A stretch of 64,000 nt of DNA from Nostocales cyanobacterium HT-58-2 (GTDB taxonomy: Bacteria > Cyanobacteriota > Cyanobacteriia > Cyanobacteriales > Nostocaceae): assembly GCA_002163975.1 (NCBI GenBank), contig CP019636.1, positions 2,641,001-2,705,000 on the forward strand. The letters run 5' to 3'. The translations under genes were made by a program, and so were the position numbers. The notes below the pieces were generated by a model. That model ran no database searches and had not been told where the DNA came from. It saw only the letters and a program-made list of their open reading frames with translations. Positions within the stretch are counted from its first letter, which is position 1. Each line of letters starts with the position of its first letter. This document shows positions 1-7,231 of this stretch, one piece after another.

Positions 1-506
1 CTAACAGGGAGCAACCACAGCTAGTCCCCAATTCAGAAGATAGTCAACTAGCGCAAAAGATGGCGAAGAGATTATTGGAACAAAAGCTAGATAGGCGACT
101 TTTAGAGAAGGTTGATAATTGTAAACTCAGACCAAACAAACTCAGCAATAGCCAACTTTCCCGGTTAATGATTGTAGCAACACAAGCTCTGAGACAAGAA
201 ATTAAAAAATCAGGTGTTGAAGAATTAGAAGAAAGAAAAAAAATAGTTATTGATTTTTTGAAAAATCTAACCAAAAATGCCAATAGTCAATTTGAAGACA
301 CAAAAGTTTATCGTAAATCTTTCAAAGGTCAGATTTGTGACTGGTTAAAAGACTCAAGTACATGGCTAGATTCAGATAATTTAAAATTTTCTATCGCTGG
401 TGAGTCAGTTCCACCAGACTTAGTTGAAAAACTGAAGCTAGAATACACGCTACGGCTAATTATTGCGGTTGCCAAACAAGCGACAAAGGATAAACAAGAT
501 GAATAG
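1..506 (+). CDS. C-terminal part of a type III-D CRISPR subunit, probably the Cas11-like end of Cas7-Cas5-Cas11
   Basis: The frame is open from base 3 with no stop upstream of the first ATG (60), so this is the 3' end of a gene that starts outside the window. The visible 160 or so residues are charged and almost entirely helical, with no RAMP glycine loop. That fits a Cas11-type small subunit. In the Synechocystis type III-Dv operon the gene before Cas7-2x is a Cas7-Cas5-Cas11 fusion, and the next three genes here match that order. The assignment therefore rests mainly on context. The stop overlaps the start of the next gene by 8 bp, so the two are translationally coupled. Alternatives are a separate Cas11 or the C-terminus of a Csx10-like protein. 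A Cas10 gene would be expected further upstream. Confidence 0.5.
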   Translation, partial: NREQPQLVPNSEDSQLAQKMAKRLLEQKLDRRLLEKVDNCKLRPNKLSNSQLSRLMIVATQALRQEIKKSGVEELEERKKIVIDFLKNLTKNANSQFEDTKVYRKSFKGQICDWLKDSSTWLDSDNLKFSIAGESVPPDLVEKLKLEYTLRLIIAVAKQATKDKQDE

Positions 507-2049
507 AACACGCGAAGGACGACATATTATTAAGCGCATCATTGTACGTGGTGTTTTGGTTCTGGATACGCCAACTTGTTTGGGAAATGGTGATGCTGAA
601 GGTGCTACAGATATGATGCTGTTACTTGACAGTATTAGTCATAACCCTTTACTAACAGGTTCATCAATTGCTGGTGCTTTACGCAATTATTTACATGAAT
701 ATCAGTGTAATTACACGAAAAGTGAAAGCCGTGATAATATGGCTGCAAAATTGTTTGGTGATTTATTTGCTTACAAGGATGAAAGGAATAAAAATGAAGC
801 AGAAAAAATTGCATTAAGAAAAAAAGATAGTCAAAGTACTTTAATTATTCATGATGCAATAGGTAGCACTATTCACAATGTTGAAATACGAGATGGGGTC
901 AAAATAGATGGTGCAACTGGTACTGCGTCTGACAAGGCAAAATACGATTTGGAACTCTTGCCCGCAGGAACTAAGTTTCCTCTGAACTTTGAGTTGTTAA
1001 TTGAAAAAGATAAAGACAAAGATGAGAATGAATTAAAACAAACACTTGCTTTAGCTTTAGAAGGGTTAAAGAATGGTGAAATTGCTATTGGAATGAAAAA
1101 GCGACGGGGTTTTGGTCGCTGTCATGTAGATGAGTGGCAAGTCTGGGAGTTTGATTTAACTAAACATAGCGATCGCATTGCTTGGTTAACATTTGAAAGA
1201 CCTTGGGGTAAACCTTATGCTACTAAATTACCAAGCGACAAGCTATTGAGTAATACACACCTCCAGAAGCTAAAGGTAGACAAGCCAGATAAGCGCGATC
1301 GCCTCTTCATCACGGCAAAATTTAAACTAGCTAGTACTTTACTCATTCGCTCTGGTCAAGATTTAATTCAAAACAAATCTTCTCCCGATGTGGTGCATTT
1401 GCACTCCTATAGAAAAGACAAACCTGAGCCAGTTGTTTCTGGCACAAGTTTAGCAGGAGTGCTGTGGCATAGAGCCGAGAGAATAGTGAATACTTTAGAT
1501 AAGAATTTACAAATTGTGTATGACTTATTTGGCTTTGTTAAAGAAGAGAGTAAACAAGCAAAGGCTAGTCGTTTAATTATTCATGAGAGCTTGATAGAAA
1601 ATACAGTTGACATTGTACAAAGCCGAATTGCTATTGACCGTTTTACAGGCGGAGCATATAACGGAGCATTGTTTCAGGAACAACCTGTTTTTGGTATTGA
1701 TAAAAAAGAGGATAGCCAAAAAATTAATAAAGTTAAAGATAAATCTAAAAAAAGTAGCAATATAAGTACTAACATAGCACATATAAAACTAGAACTGGAA
1801 CTACGTCAACCAAAGGAATATGAAATTGGGTTACTTCTGCTGCTACTTAAAGATTTATGGACGAATGATTTACCAGTAGGTGGTACTAGCAGTATTGGGA
1901 GAGGACGTTTGCAGGGAGTTGAAGCAACTATAGTTTGGCAACAACACAAGTGGGTAATCTCTGAGGAGAATCGGAAATTACTAATCAGCAAACAAGATAA
2001 AGATGAAATGGAAGAGTTTGTTAAAAAGTTTTTGGAGCAAGCACCATGA
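499..2049 (+). CDS. Type III-D CRISPR RAMP protein with two Cas7 domains (Cas7-2x)
   Basis: 516 residues from ATG 499, preferred over the in-frame 463 start because of the AAAGGA site at 485-490 and the usual short overlap. Two Cas7/Csm3-like RAMP halves are visible. The first has LLTGSSIAGALRNYL near residue 50 and the glycine-rich loop KKRRGFGRC. The second repeats this with VVSGTSLAGVLW and GGTSSIGRGRLQGV near the C-terminus. Each half keeps an Asp ahead of the G-S/T-S motif (D38 in the first half, and the PDVVHL Asp in the second), where Csm3-type backbone subunits carry their RNA-cleaving Asp. The expected role is two adjacent backbone subunits of a crRNA-guided effector that cut target RNA. 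It overlaps the next gene by 4 bp (ATGA). Confidence 0.85.
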   Translation: MNRTREGRHIIKRIIVRGVLVLDTPTCLGNGDAEGATDMMLLLDSISHNPLLTGSSIAGALRNYLHEYQCNYTKSESRDNMAAKLFGDLFAYKDERNKNEAEKIALRKKDSQSTLIIHDAIGSTIHNVEIRDGVKIDGATGTASDKAKYDLELLPAGTKFPLNFELLIEKDKDKDENELKQTLALALEGLKNGEIAIGMKKRRGFGRCHVDEWQVWEFDLTKHSDRIAWLTFERPWGKPYATKLPSDKLLSNTHLQKLKVDKPDKRDRLFITAKFKLASTLLIRSGQDLIQNKSSPDVVHLHSYRKDKPEPVVSGTSLAGVLWHRAERIVNTLDKNLQIVYDLFGFVKEESKQAKASRLIIHESLIENTVDIVQSRIAIDRFTGGAYNGALFQEQPVFGIDKKEDSQKINKVKDKSKKSSNISTNIAHIKLELELRQPKEYEIGLLLLLLKDLWTNDLPVGGTSSIGRGRLQGVEATIVWQQHKWVISEENRKLLISKQDKDEMEEFVKKFLEQAP

Positions 2050-2654
2050 ATCAAGATTTGTGTCAGGAAGTTTCAACACAAACAATTGAACAATCACTTG
2101 AGGATTGGTTAAAGCAACAAGCAATAACTAAAGATTATCAGTTACGGTACGTGTTAGCTCATGCAGAAGATGGAGTTATCTGGGGACATTTTGAAGTAGA
2201 TAGCGGCATCTTAGAAACTTCTGATCAAGCTTTTCCTAAATATGATTTTCCTACATTACGTCTGTCAACATTACAACAATGTCGTATATTTGGAGAAGCT
2301 GGTGAAGTCTTACTATGGAATAGTAATGGAAAATGGCGATCGCGGCTAATTTTACAAAGCCAAGTATCAGAATTACTGAAACAAGAAAAAATAGGTTTAA
2401 TACCAGAATCACAAATTCTTTGGGGTACTCAGGGAAAAGAAAACGGTAATTTTACCTTACTTTCAGATGGATCTCAGGGTCTTAAATATGCTGCTCCCAT
2501 CACAGGCATGACTTTTAGCCAGGATAAACAGAAACAGTATCGTCCACTTCGACTAGAAATACATCACTATTTTTGTTATGACCAAGATGGAGTAGCTCGT
2601 ATTTTTCTCAGTCGTCTTGTATCTCTCACAAAAGAAAAAATTTATGAATCCTAA
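2046..2654 (+). CDS. csx19: Csx19 family CRISPR-associated protein (TIGR03984-like)
   Basis: 202 residues, coupled to the gene before it by an ATGA overlap. Length and position, between a double Cas7 and a very long RAMP protein, match Csx19, an accessory subunit specific to subtype III-D. Features such as YVLAHAEDGVIWG near residue 35 and the mixed beta-strand pattern fit that family. I see no catalytic motif. In III-Dv complexes Csx19 is a structural subunit on the effector and has no known enzymatic role. The last 11 bp overlap the start of the next gene. Confidence 0.7.
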   Translation: MNQDLCQEVSTQTIEQSLEDWLKQQAITKDYQLRYVLAHAEDGVIWGHFEVDSGILETSDQAFPKYDFPTLRLSTLQQCRIFGEAGEVLLWNSNGKWRSRLILQSQVSELLKQEKIGLIPESQILWGTQGKENGNFTLLSDGSQGLKYAAPITGMTFSQDKQKQYRPLRLEIHHYFCYDQDGVARIFLSRLVSLTKEKIYES

Positions 2655-5133
2655 ACATCTAGAAAAAGTGCCTGATGACCGTAAAGCAGTTGCTCCGTAT
2701 AACTTTGTAGAGATACCAGAAAAAGTAGTTGAAGCAGAACTTGAATGTAATGGTAAATTACGCGATAATAACCGCTACTATTCTGACCGTCATACTGGCA
2801 AAATTGTATGTACCTTAAAAACGGAATCACCTTTATATATTCGTTGTGGTTTAACACCTACTGATTTTGCAGAGTTTGGAGATAAGTCGAACGAAGAATT
2901 AACACCAGAACAACGCCAGAAAAAAGCTGATTTTTTTCAGCATCCTTCAAAACAGTATCCCATTTTGCCTGGTAGCAGTTTGCGCGGAATGGTGAGAACT
3001 CTGGTTGAAATTGTTAGCTTTGGCAAGATTGAAAGAGTATCAGATGCTTCAAAATTTTTCTTCCGTGCGGTTGCTGCTGATAGTGACGATCCCCTAGCAG
3101 AAAGATATACAAATGCTGTTGGTAAGTTAGCTGCAAATGTCAGCGCAGGTTATCTAGAAAAAAGAGATAGTAAATGGTTCATCCGCCCAGCTATTAAAAA
3201 CCACTTGGGTAAATCATTTATTCGAGTGAAAGAAGAAGATATAAAAGTTTATCTTCCTTCTCTAATCACTATGGAAAAAGCTAATTACCTACCTCAGTAT
3301 CTAAAAATTAGCTATGAGGGAGTAGGAGAATCTCTAAAGATTAGTGAAAATTGTGATATTTATGAACACAAAGGCTGGCTTGTTACTAGCGGTAACATGC
3401 TAGATAACAGCAAAACAACGGAAGCGGAACGCAAACGCCTACTTCGCCGTAAGGAGGGACGTAAGTTCCACTATATAGTTTTGCAATCTGATAATTCAGC
3501 TGTTTCAATTCCAATTAGTGAAGATGCAATAAGAGATTACCGTAACGCATTGACAGACTTTCAAAAAGGAAAACCCTTTAAGCAGAATTATAAAAATACT
3601 TTCGATGAAAGTATGGGTTTTTTTAAATATTTAGACAATGAAGAACCTAGACCTGTTTTTTATTGTGAACCACAAAATCGACAGTCAACAGTAACTTTAT
3701 TTGGTCAAAGTCCTAACTTTCGCATTCCCTACTCCCCCAAAAATGATGCTAAAGCCGCATCAGCAGTTGATTTTCTTCCTGAAGAAGTAGGTGAATCTGA
3801 CAAAATTGACTTAGCTGATGCTATTTTTGGCTTTGTTAGGCGTAAAAACGAGAACAAAGAACAAGCTTCTGATAAGAATAAAAAAGAAAAACAGGAAAAA
3901 TCTCGTGCTGGACGTATATTTTTCAGTGATGCTCAATATAAAAGTGAAGAAAATGGTATCTGGCTGACTGATGACACCATTACACCACAAATTCTGGCTA
4001 CTCCTAAACCAACAACATTTCAACACTACTTAGTCCAAAAAAGCCACGAAAAGAAAAGCCTGAAGCACTATGCTAGTAAACCCAATCAAGACACAGTAAT
4101 TCGGGGACATAAACTATATTGGCATAAGGGAAATGTAGGAATAGACAGAATTAAAACCAAAGCGACTGAAGCTGAAATTAAAGATAAACAATCCCAGTAT
4201 ACAGAAATTCAGCCCATTAAATCAGGTGTTTGTTTTGAGTTCACCATTTATTTTGAAAATCTCAGTGATGTAGAACTGGGTGCGCTTTTATGGGTGTTAA
4301 CTCTCTCAGTCGAAGATGTGAAAAAACTCCAATTACTTAGTCTTGATGGCAAAGAAAAATATCGCCTCTCCCTTGGTATGGGAAAGCCATTAGGTATGGG
4401 TGCAGTAATGATTGAAAAATATGAACTTTCCCTTAATGAACGATATCGTAATGAACCTAAGCAGCGATACACACAGCTATTTGATGATAATAACTGGTTA
4501 AGTGGCGAGCGCCCTGCTACTTATGATGAGCATAAAGAATGTATTCAGAAGTTTGAGGAATATGTAACTACGCACATTAGTGAAGCTGACTTTCCCCAAG
4601 ATTATCCAGACAAACAAGATTATGAAAAATTGAAGCTAAAGGATGTACCGCGTATTCAAATGTTACTAACTATGCTGAGATGGGATATTTTTCCACCTGT
4701 AAGTAGAACACGATACATGGAAATAGAACGAGAAATAACAACCAATGACTACATCTGTCAGCCTGTTAAAGAAGATGATAAAACAGTTAATGAGTATAAA
4801 TGCCGTTTGATACTGCCAACTCCATTTCAAGTAATGGATATGTCAGACAATCGAAGACATCAAACCCTAAATTTAGATAATTTAAAGTCATCCTGCCAAA
4901 ATGAAATTACTAAATCTGAACCATCTCAAGAATTTCAAGTTGGTCAAATTTTAGATGCCGAGGTTATCAAAATCATTGGGATTAAAGTTACTTATAAATT
5001 GTTAGTTGATATTAGGCGAACCACAGATGAACACAAAAAAGCTAAGTATTTACAGAAAGGACAAATGGTTAAAGTCCAAATTACGGCTTTGAAAGATAAC
5101 GGACAAATTAAAAATATCAAATTATTGTATTGA
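2644..5133 (+). CDS. Large RAMP protein, Cas7-insertion type of subtype III-D (TIGR03986-like)
   Basis: 829 residues from ATG 2644. The longer frame from 2617 is rejected because it runs deep into csx19, while 2644 sits just after an AAAGAAAAAA purine tract. The RAMP core shows ILPGSSLRGMVRTLVE near residue 105, and the glycine loop LGMGKPLGMGAV lies near residue 585. A long, charged insertion between them (KNENKEQASDKNKKEKQ) accounts for the size. The last 65 or so residues (VGQILDAEVIKI ... KGQMVKVQIT) look like an S1/OB fold, which would bind RNA. This is the last gene of the operon. An effector backbone role is inferred from the family and from the conserved III-Dv gene order. Confidence 0.75.
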   Translation: MNPKHLEKVPDDRKAVAPYNFVEIPEKVVEAELECNGKLRDNNRYYSDRHTGKIVCTLKTESPLYIRCGLTPTDFAEFGDKSNEELTPEQRQKKADFFQHPSKQYPILPGSSLRGMVRTLVEIVSFGKIERVSDASKFFFRAVAADSDDPLAERYTNAVGKLAANVSAGYLEKRDSKWFIRPAIKNHLGKSFIRVKEEDIKVYLPSLITMEKANYLPQYLKISYEGVGESLKISENCDIYEHKGWLVTSGNMLDNSKTTEAERKRLLRRKEGRKFHYIVLQSDNSAVSIPISEDAIRDYRNALTDFQKGKPFKQNYKNTFDESMGFFKYLDNEEPRPVFYCEPQNRQSTVTLFGQSPNFRIPYSPKNDAKAASAVDFLPEEVGESDKIDLADAIFGFVRRKNENKEQASDKNKKEKQEKSRAGRIFFSDAQYKSEENGIWLTDDTITPQILATPKPTTFQHYLVQKSHEKKSLKHYASKPNQDTVIRGHKLYWHKGNVGIDRIKTKATEAEIKDKQSQYTEIQPIKSGVCFEFTIYFENLSDVELGALLWVLTLSVEDVKKLQLLSLDGKEKYRLSLGMGKPLGMGAVMIEKYELSLNERYRNEPKQRYTQLFDDNNWLSGERPATYDEHKECIQKFEEYVTTHISEADFPQDYPDKQDYEKLKLKDVPRIQMLLTMLRWDIFPPVSRTRYMEIEREITTNDYICQPVKEDDKTVNEYKCRLILPTPFQVMDMSDNRRHQTLNLDNLKSSCQNEITKSEPSQEFQVGQILDAEVIKIIGIKVTYKLLVDIRRTTDEHKKAKYLQKGQMVKVQITALKDNGQIKNIKLLY

Positions 5134-5284
5134 TTAGTTTCATCGAAATTAATGATTGCAATTACTTAACTTGTTTTTCCATAAACGTGGTAATAAGAAC
5201 CATGATTTATGGACTTTATCGGCGAATCATCTTTCTTGCCTCCATAATAATTCTATTTATATTTCGTTTTCGCCCATCTGTACC

Positions 5285-5370
5285 TTCATCCTCCCGTCAT
5301 AACTTTTCGGAAAACCCCTCTTCCAACCATGAGGTATGTTTAAGAACGGAATCTCTCACTCAAACTGATT
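5285..5370 (-). pseudogene. Remnant of the 3' end of a Uma2 gene
   Basis: This stretch matches, with substitutions, the 3' end of the intact Uma2 gene downstream (5578-5660). Shared strings include TCGGAAAACCC, TCTTCC.ACCATG.GGTAT and GACGGAAT or its close variant. Only about 85 bp remain, directly abutting a cas3 remnant. It explains the second half of a meaningless plus-strand frame (5130-5375). Confidence 0.6.
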
Positions 5371-5371
5371 C

Positions 5372-5545
5372 ATGATAAATGAATACTTCCAAACCCTAAC
5401 GACCTTCCCTCCACGTAATTTTCAACGAGAAGCGGTCGCTAAACTCCTTAACCACCAAGACATACTTCTTCGCGCACCTACTCGTTCAGGTAAAATCGAA
5501 ACAGCGATGCTCCTCTAGAGTCGCCAAAGGGCATCGCACCCTTCA
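5372..5545 (+). pseudogene. Decayed copy of the start of a Cas3-type helicase
   Basis: The translation runs MINEYFQTLTTFPPRNFQ and then LLRAPTRSGKIETAMLL before an in-frame TAG at 5516. It aligns residue for residue with the N-terminus of the cas3 fragment at 6328. The Walker A motif APTGSGKT has become APTRSGKI, losing the key Gly and the Mg-binding Thr, so it cannot bind ATP. DNA similarity continues after the stop (AAAGGGCATCGCACCCTT) and fades by about 5545. Clearly a pseudogene. Confidence 0.85.
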
Positions 5546-5570
5546 CCCCCACATCCCAAAAGTATCCTAT

Positions 5571-6200
5571 CTAACCCACTTGTCCTCTGACCCATTCCCT
5601 GATTTTTTGTCGGAAAACCCGTCTTCCTACCATGCGGTATCTTTCTATTAGTGACGGAATTTCTTGAATTTTTAAATTAGGAAACACTAAACTCGTTTCT
5701 CTTGGGAGATATTCCTCACCTTGCAACTGGTAAATTTTGATTTCTCCAGAGTCGTAAGACCAAATCTCAGGTACACCTAACCGCGCATAAATGGGGAAGC
5801 GATCTAATGATTTACTGGTAACATCTATTTCTAAAGCTAAATCTGGAGGTGGGTCTTGATTTAAATCAAACTTTAGCTTACCTCGGATTAAAGCTTCATT
5901 TTGAAAATAAAAACAATTATCAGATTCTATCCCTGCCTTTTTTAACTCTCGTTTCCAGGTGGTTGAGCCGTAACACTCATAATCTAGTTCTAAAACTTCA
6001 GCCGTATCTTTGATGATGTCACCAATTATTTCTTTGTAATATTCATGTTCTGGTAATGGTGTCATAATCTCTAACGTACCATCATCATAAGCTACCCTAG
6101 CTGCACGGCTTTCACCTAAATCTACTAATAAATTTTCAAATTGTTGCCAACTGATATTGTAGAGAACTACCCGATCAGCGCGACGTTCAGTTAGCAGCAT
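5571..6200 (-). CDS. Uma2 family PD-(D/E)XK nuclease-fold protein
   Basis: 209 residues with the standard Uma2 (DUF820) layout. It has an N-terminal region with YDDGTLEIMTPLPEHE, then PDLALEIDV, KSLDRFPIYARLGVPEIW and a C-terminal tail. The Asp of PDLALEID, the following acidic residue and the Lys of SKS form the predicted nuclease site. Uma2 genes are greatly expanded in filamentous cyanobacteria and their biological role is unknown. It lies between two cas3 fragments on the opposite strand, and a shortened relic of the same gene lies just downstream, so the locus was duplicated. Start at CAT 6198-6200 with a purine-rich AGGAG on the minus strand. Confidence 0.85.
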   Translation of the reverse strand: MLLTERRADRVVLYNISWQQFENLLVDLGESRAARVAYDDGTLEIMTPLPEHEYYKEIIGDIIKDTAEVLELDYECYGSTTWKRELKKAGIESDNCFYFQNEALIRGKLKFDLNQDPPPDLALEIDVTSKSLDRFPIYARLGVPEIWSYDSGEIKIYQLQGEEYLPRETSLVFPNLKIQEIPSLIERYRMVGRRVFRQKIREWVRGQVG

Positions 6201-6327
6201 AACTCCTCGCAGAATCAGTGAGCAATCAATAGTAGCCAGTCATCAGTAAGAAACTTAGTATAAATTCTAAAATTCATAACTGATCACTGATTAATATCAA
6301 AATTTATCCTAATTTATTCTATCAATC

Positions 6328-6837
6328 ATGATTGATAAATATTTCCAAATCCTCACTACCTTCCCCCTACGCAACTTTCAACGCCAAACCATCGTCAAAC
6401 TTCTGCAACACCAAGATGTCCTCCTTCGCGCACCCACTGGTTCAGGGAAAACTGAAACTGCGATGCTCCTCTGGAGCCGCCCAAAGGGCATCGCACCCTT
6501 TCTCTTCGCCAAAGCCCTCAAACTCAATTTCCCCAACAAACTCATCTACGTTGTACCACTGCGAACCTTGGCAAACAGCCTCCGCCAGCGAGCAGAAACC
6601 TTAGTCGAACGCTGGTTACAAGTTCATCAGCTACCCCGTCCCCTAACCGTGACTCTGCAAACAGGAGAAAACCCAGAAGACCCCCGCTTTGAAGGTGATA
6701 TTGTCTTCTGCACCATTGACCAGATGTTGAGCAGCTTCTTAAATATTCCCTACTCAGTTGGTCGTGGTTCTGCCAATGTCAATGCAGGAGCAATTTTCGC
6801 CTCTTACAGCAATGAAAGCAGAAAGCCCACACCTTGA
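6328..6837 (+). pseudogene. cas3: Cas3-type CRISPR helicase, truncated by an insertion
   Basis: The first 160 or so residues of a Cas3 superfamily 2 helicase. Walker A (LLRAPTGSGKTETA) lies at about residues 32-45, then YVVPLRTLANSLRQR (motif Ia), LQTGE and GDIVFCTIDQMLSS (motif Ic), ending in NAGAIFASY. Intact Cas3 proteins continue directly into the DEFH motif II, the second helicase domain and, elsewhere, an HD nuclease. All of these are missing here. The frame switches to unrelated DNA at about 6816, right after TCTTAC, and stops at 6837. The helicase part looks undamaged, so the interruption may be recent. Cas3 works with type I CRISPR, yet no Cascade genes are in view. Confidence 0.85.
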
Positions 6838-6849
6838 AGGTGTGGGGAC

Positions 6850-6960
6850 GCCAGACACCTATGGAGGAGCCAGTGCGTTGCGCGGGTTCCCCGCGTTGTA
6901 GCACCTAGCGTGTTTCCCCAAGTGGAGCATCTGGCGTTGGAAACCCTCCTTCAGTGGTGA
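6850..6960. repeat. Dispersed palindromic repeat (GCCAGTGCG / TTCCCCGCG type)
   Basis: GC-rich short palindromes including GCGCGGGTTCCCCGCG, and outer arms CGCCAGA (6850-6856) and TCTGGCG (6930-6936). Related blocks occur near 16490-16570 and at the end of the gene closing at 50186. This is the kind of short interspersed repeat common in Nostocales genomes. Confidence 0.55.
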
Positions 6961-6993
6961 CTCATGAATGCGTTGCAGCTTTAGCTGCCGTGC

Positions 6994-7143
6994 TCATGTT
7001 TCAACGAATTCGGACAAACTGAGTTTCTCAGCCGCCGCCGCTTCTTGAAGGTTTTGATAGGCTGTGTCCGTTAACCCAATGGCTCGCTTCTTCTTAATTC
7101 CTTCATACAAAATAGGTACGTTCTTCAATCTTTTCTTGCCCAT
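6994..7143 (-). pseudogene. Short ribbon-helix-helix-like reading frame, probably truncated
   Basis: 49 codons that begin MGKKRLKNVPILYEGIKKK and continue with RAIGLTDTAYQNLQE and KLSLSEFVE before a stop. The L-T-x-T-A ... LSLSEFVE pattern matches small cyanobacterial proteins, resembling ribbon-helix-helix antitoxins or regulators, that normally continue for about 30 more residues. Here the frame ends at TGA right after SEFVET, so it is probably decayed. It lies in the shell that interrupts cas3. Function cannot be stated. Confidence 0.4.
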
Positions 7144-7169
7144 GTTCGCGACTCTTTAGTTCTTGGTGT

Positions 7170-7231
7170 TATACTAATGAGAGCGACAGGTGAAAGTCCA
7201 AGACAGGGTGTCCGGCAAATAGGGTTGAGCC
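7170..7231 (+). ncRNA. First part of a candidate structured RNA split by the IS4 element
   Basis: Contains GCGACAGGTGAAAGTCC and ends at GGGTTGAGCC, which is also the IS4 target duplicate. If the IS4 element and one duplicate are removed, it joins 8851-9125 to give one continuous region with many short stems. See that entry for alternatives. Confidence 0.35.
7222..7231. repeat. Target-site duplication, left copy
   Basis: GGGTTGAGCC here and again at 8841-8850, flanking the IS4 element exactly. A 10-bp duplication is within the range reported for IS4-family insertions. Confidence 0.9.

Noticed and set aside
5130..5375. 81-codon plus-strand frame after the CRISPR operon
   Set aside because: It starts with TTG, has no family-like features, and its second half is the reverse side of a Uma2 remnant. 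A by-product of the duplication.
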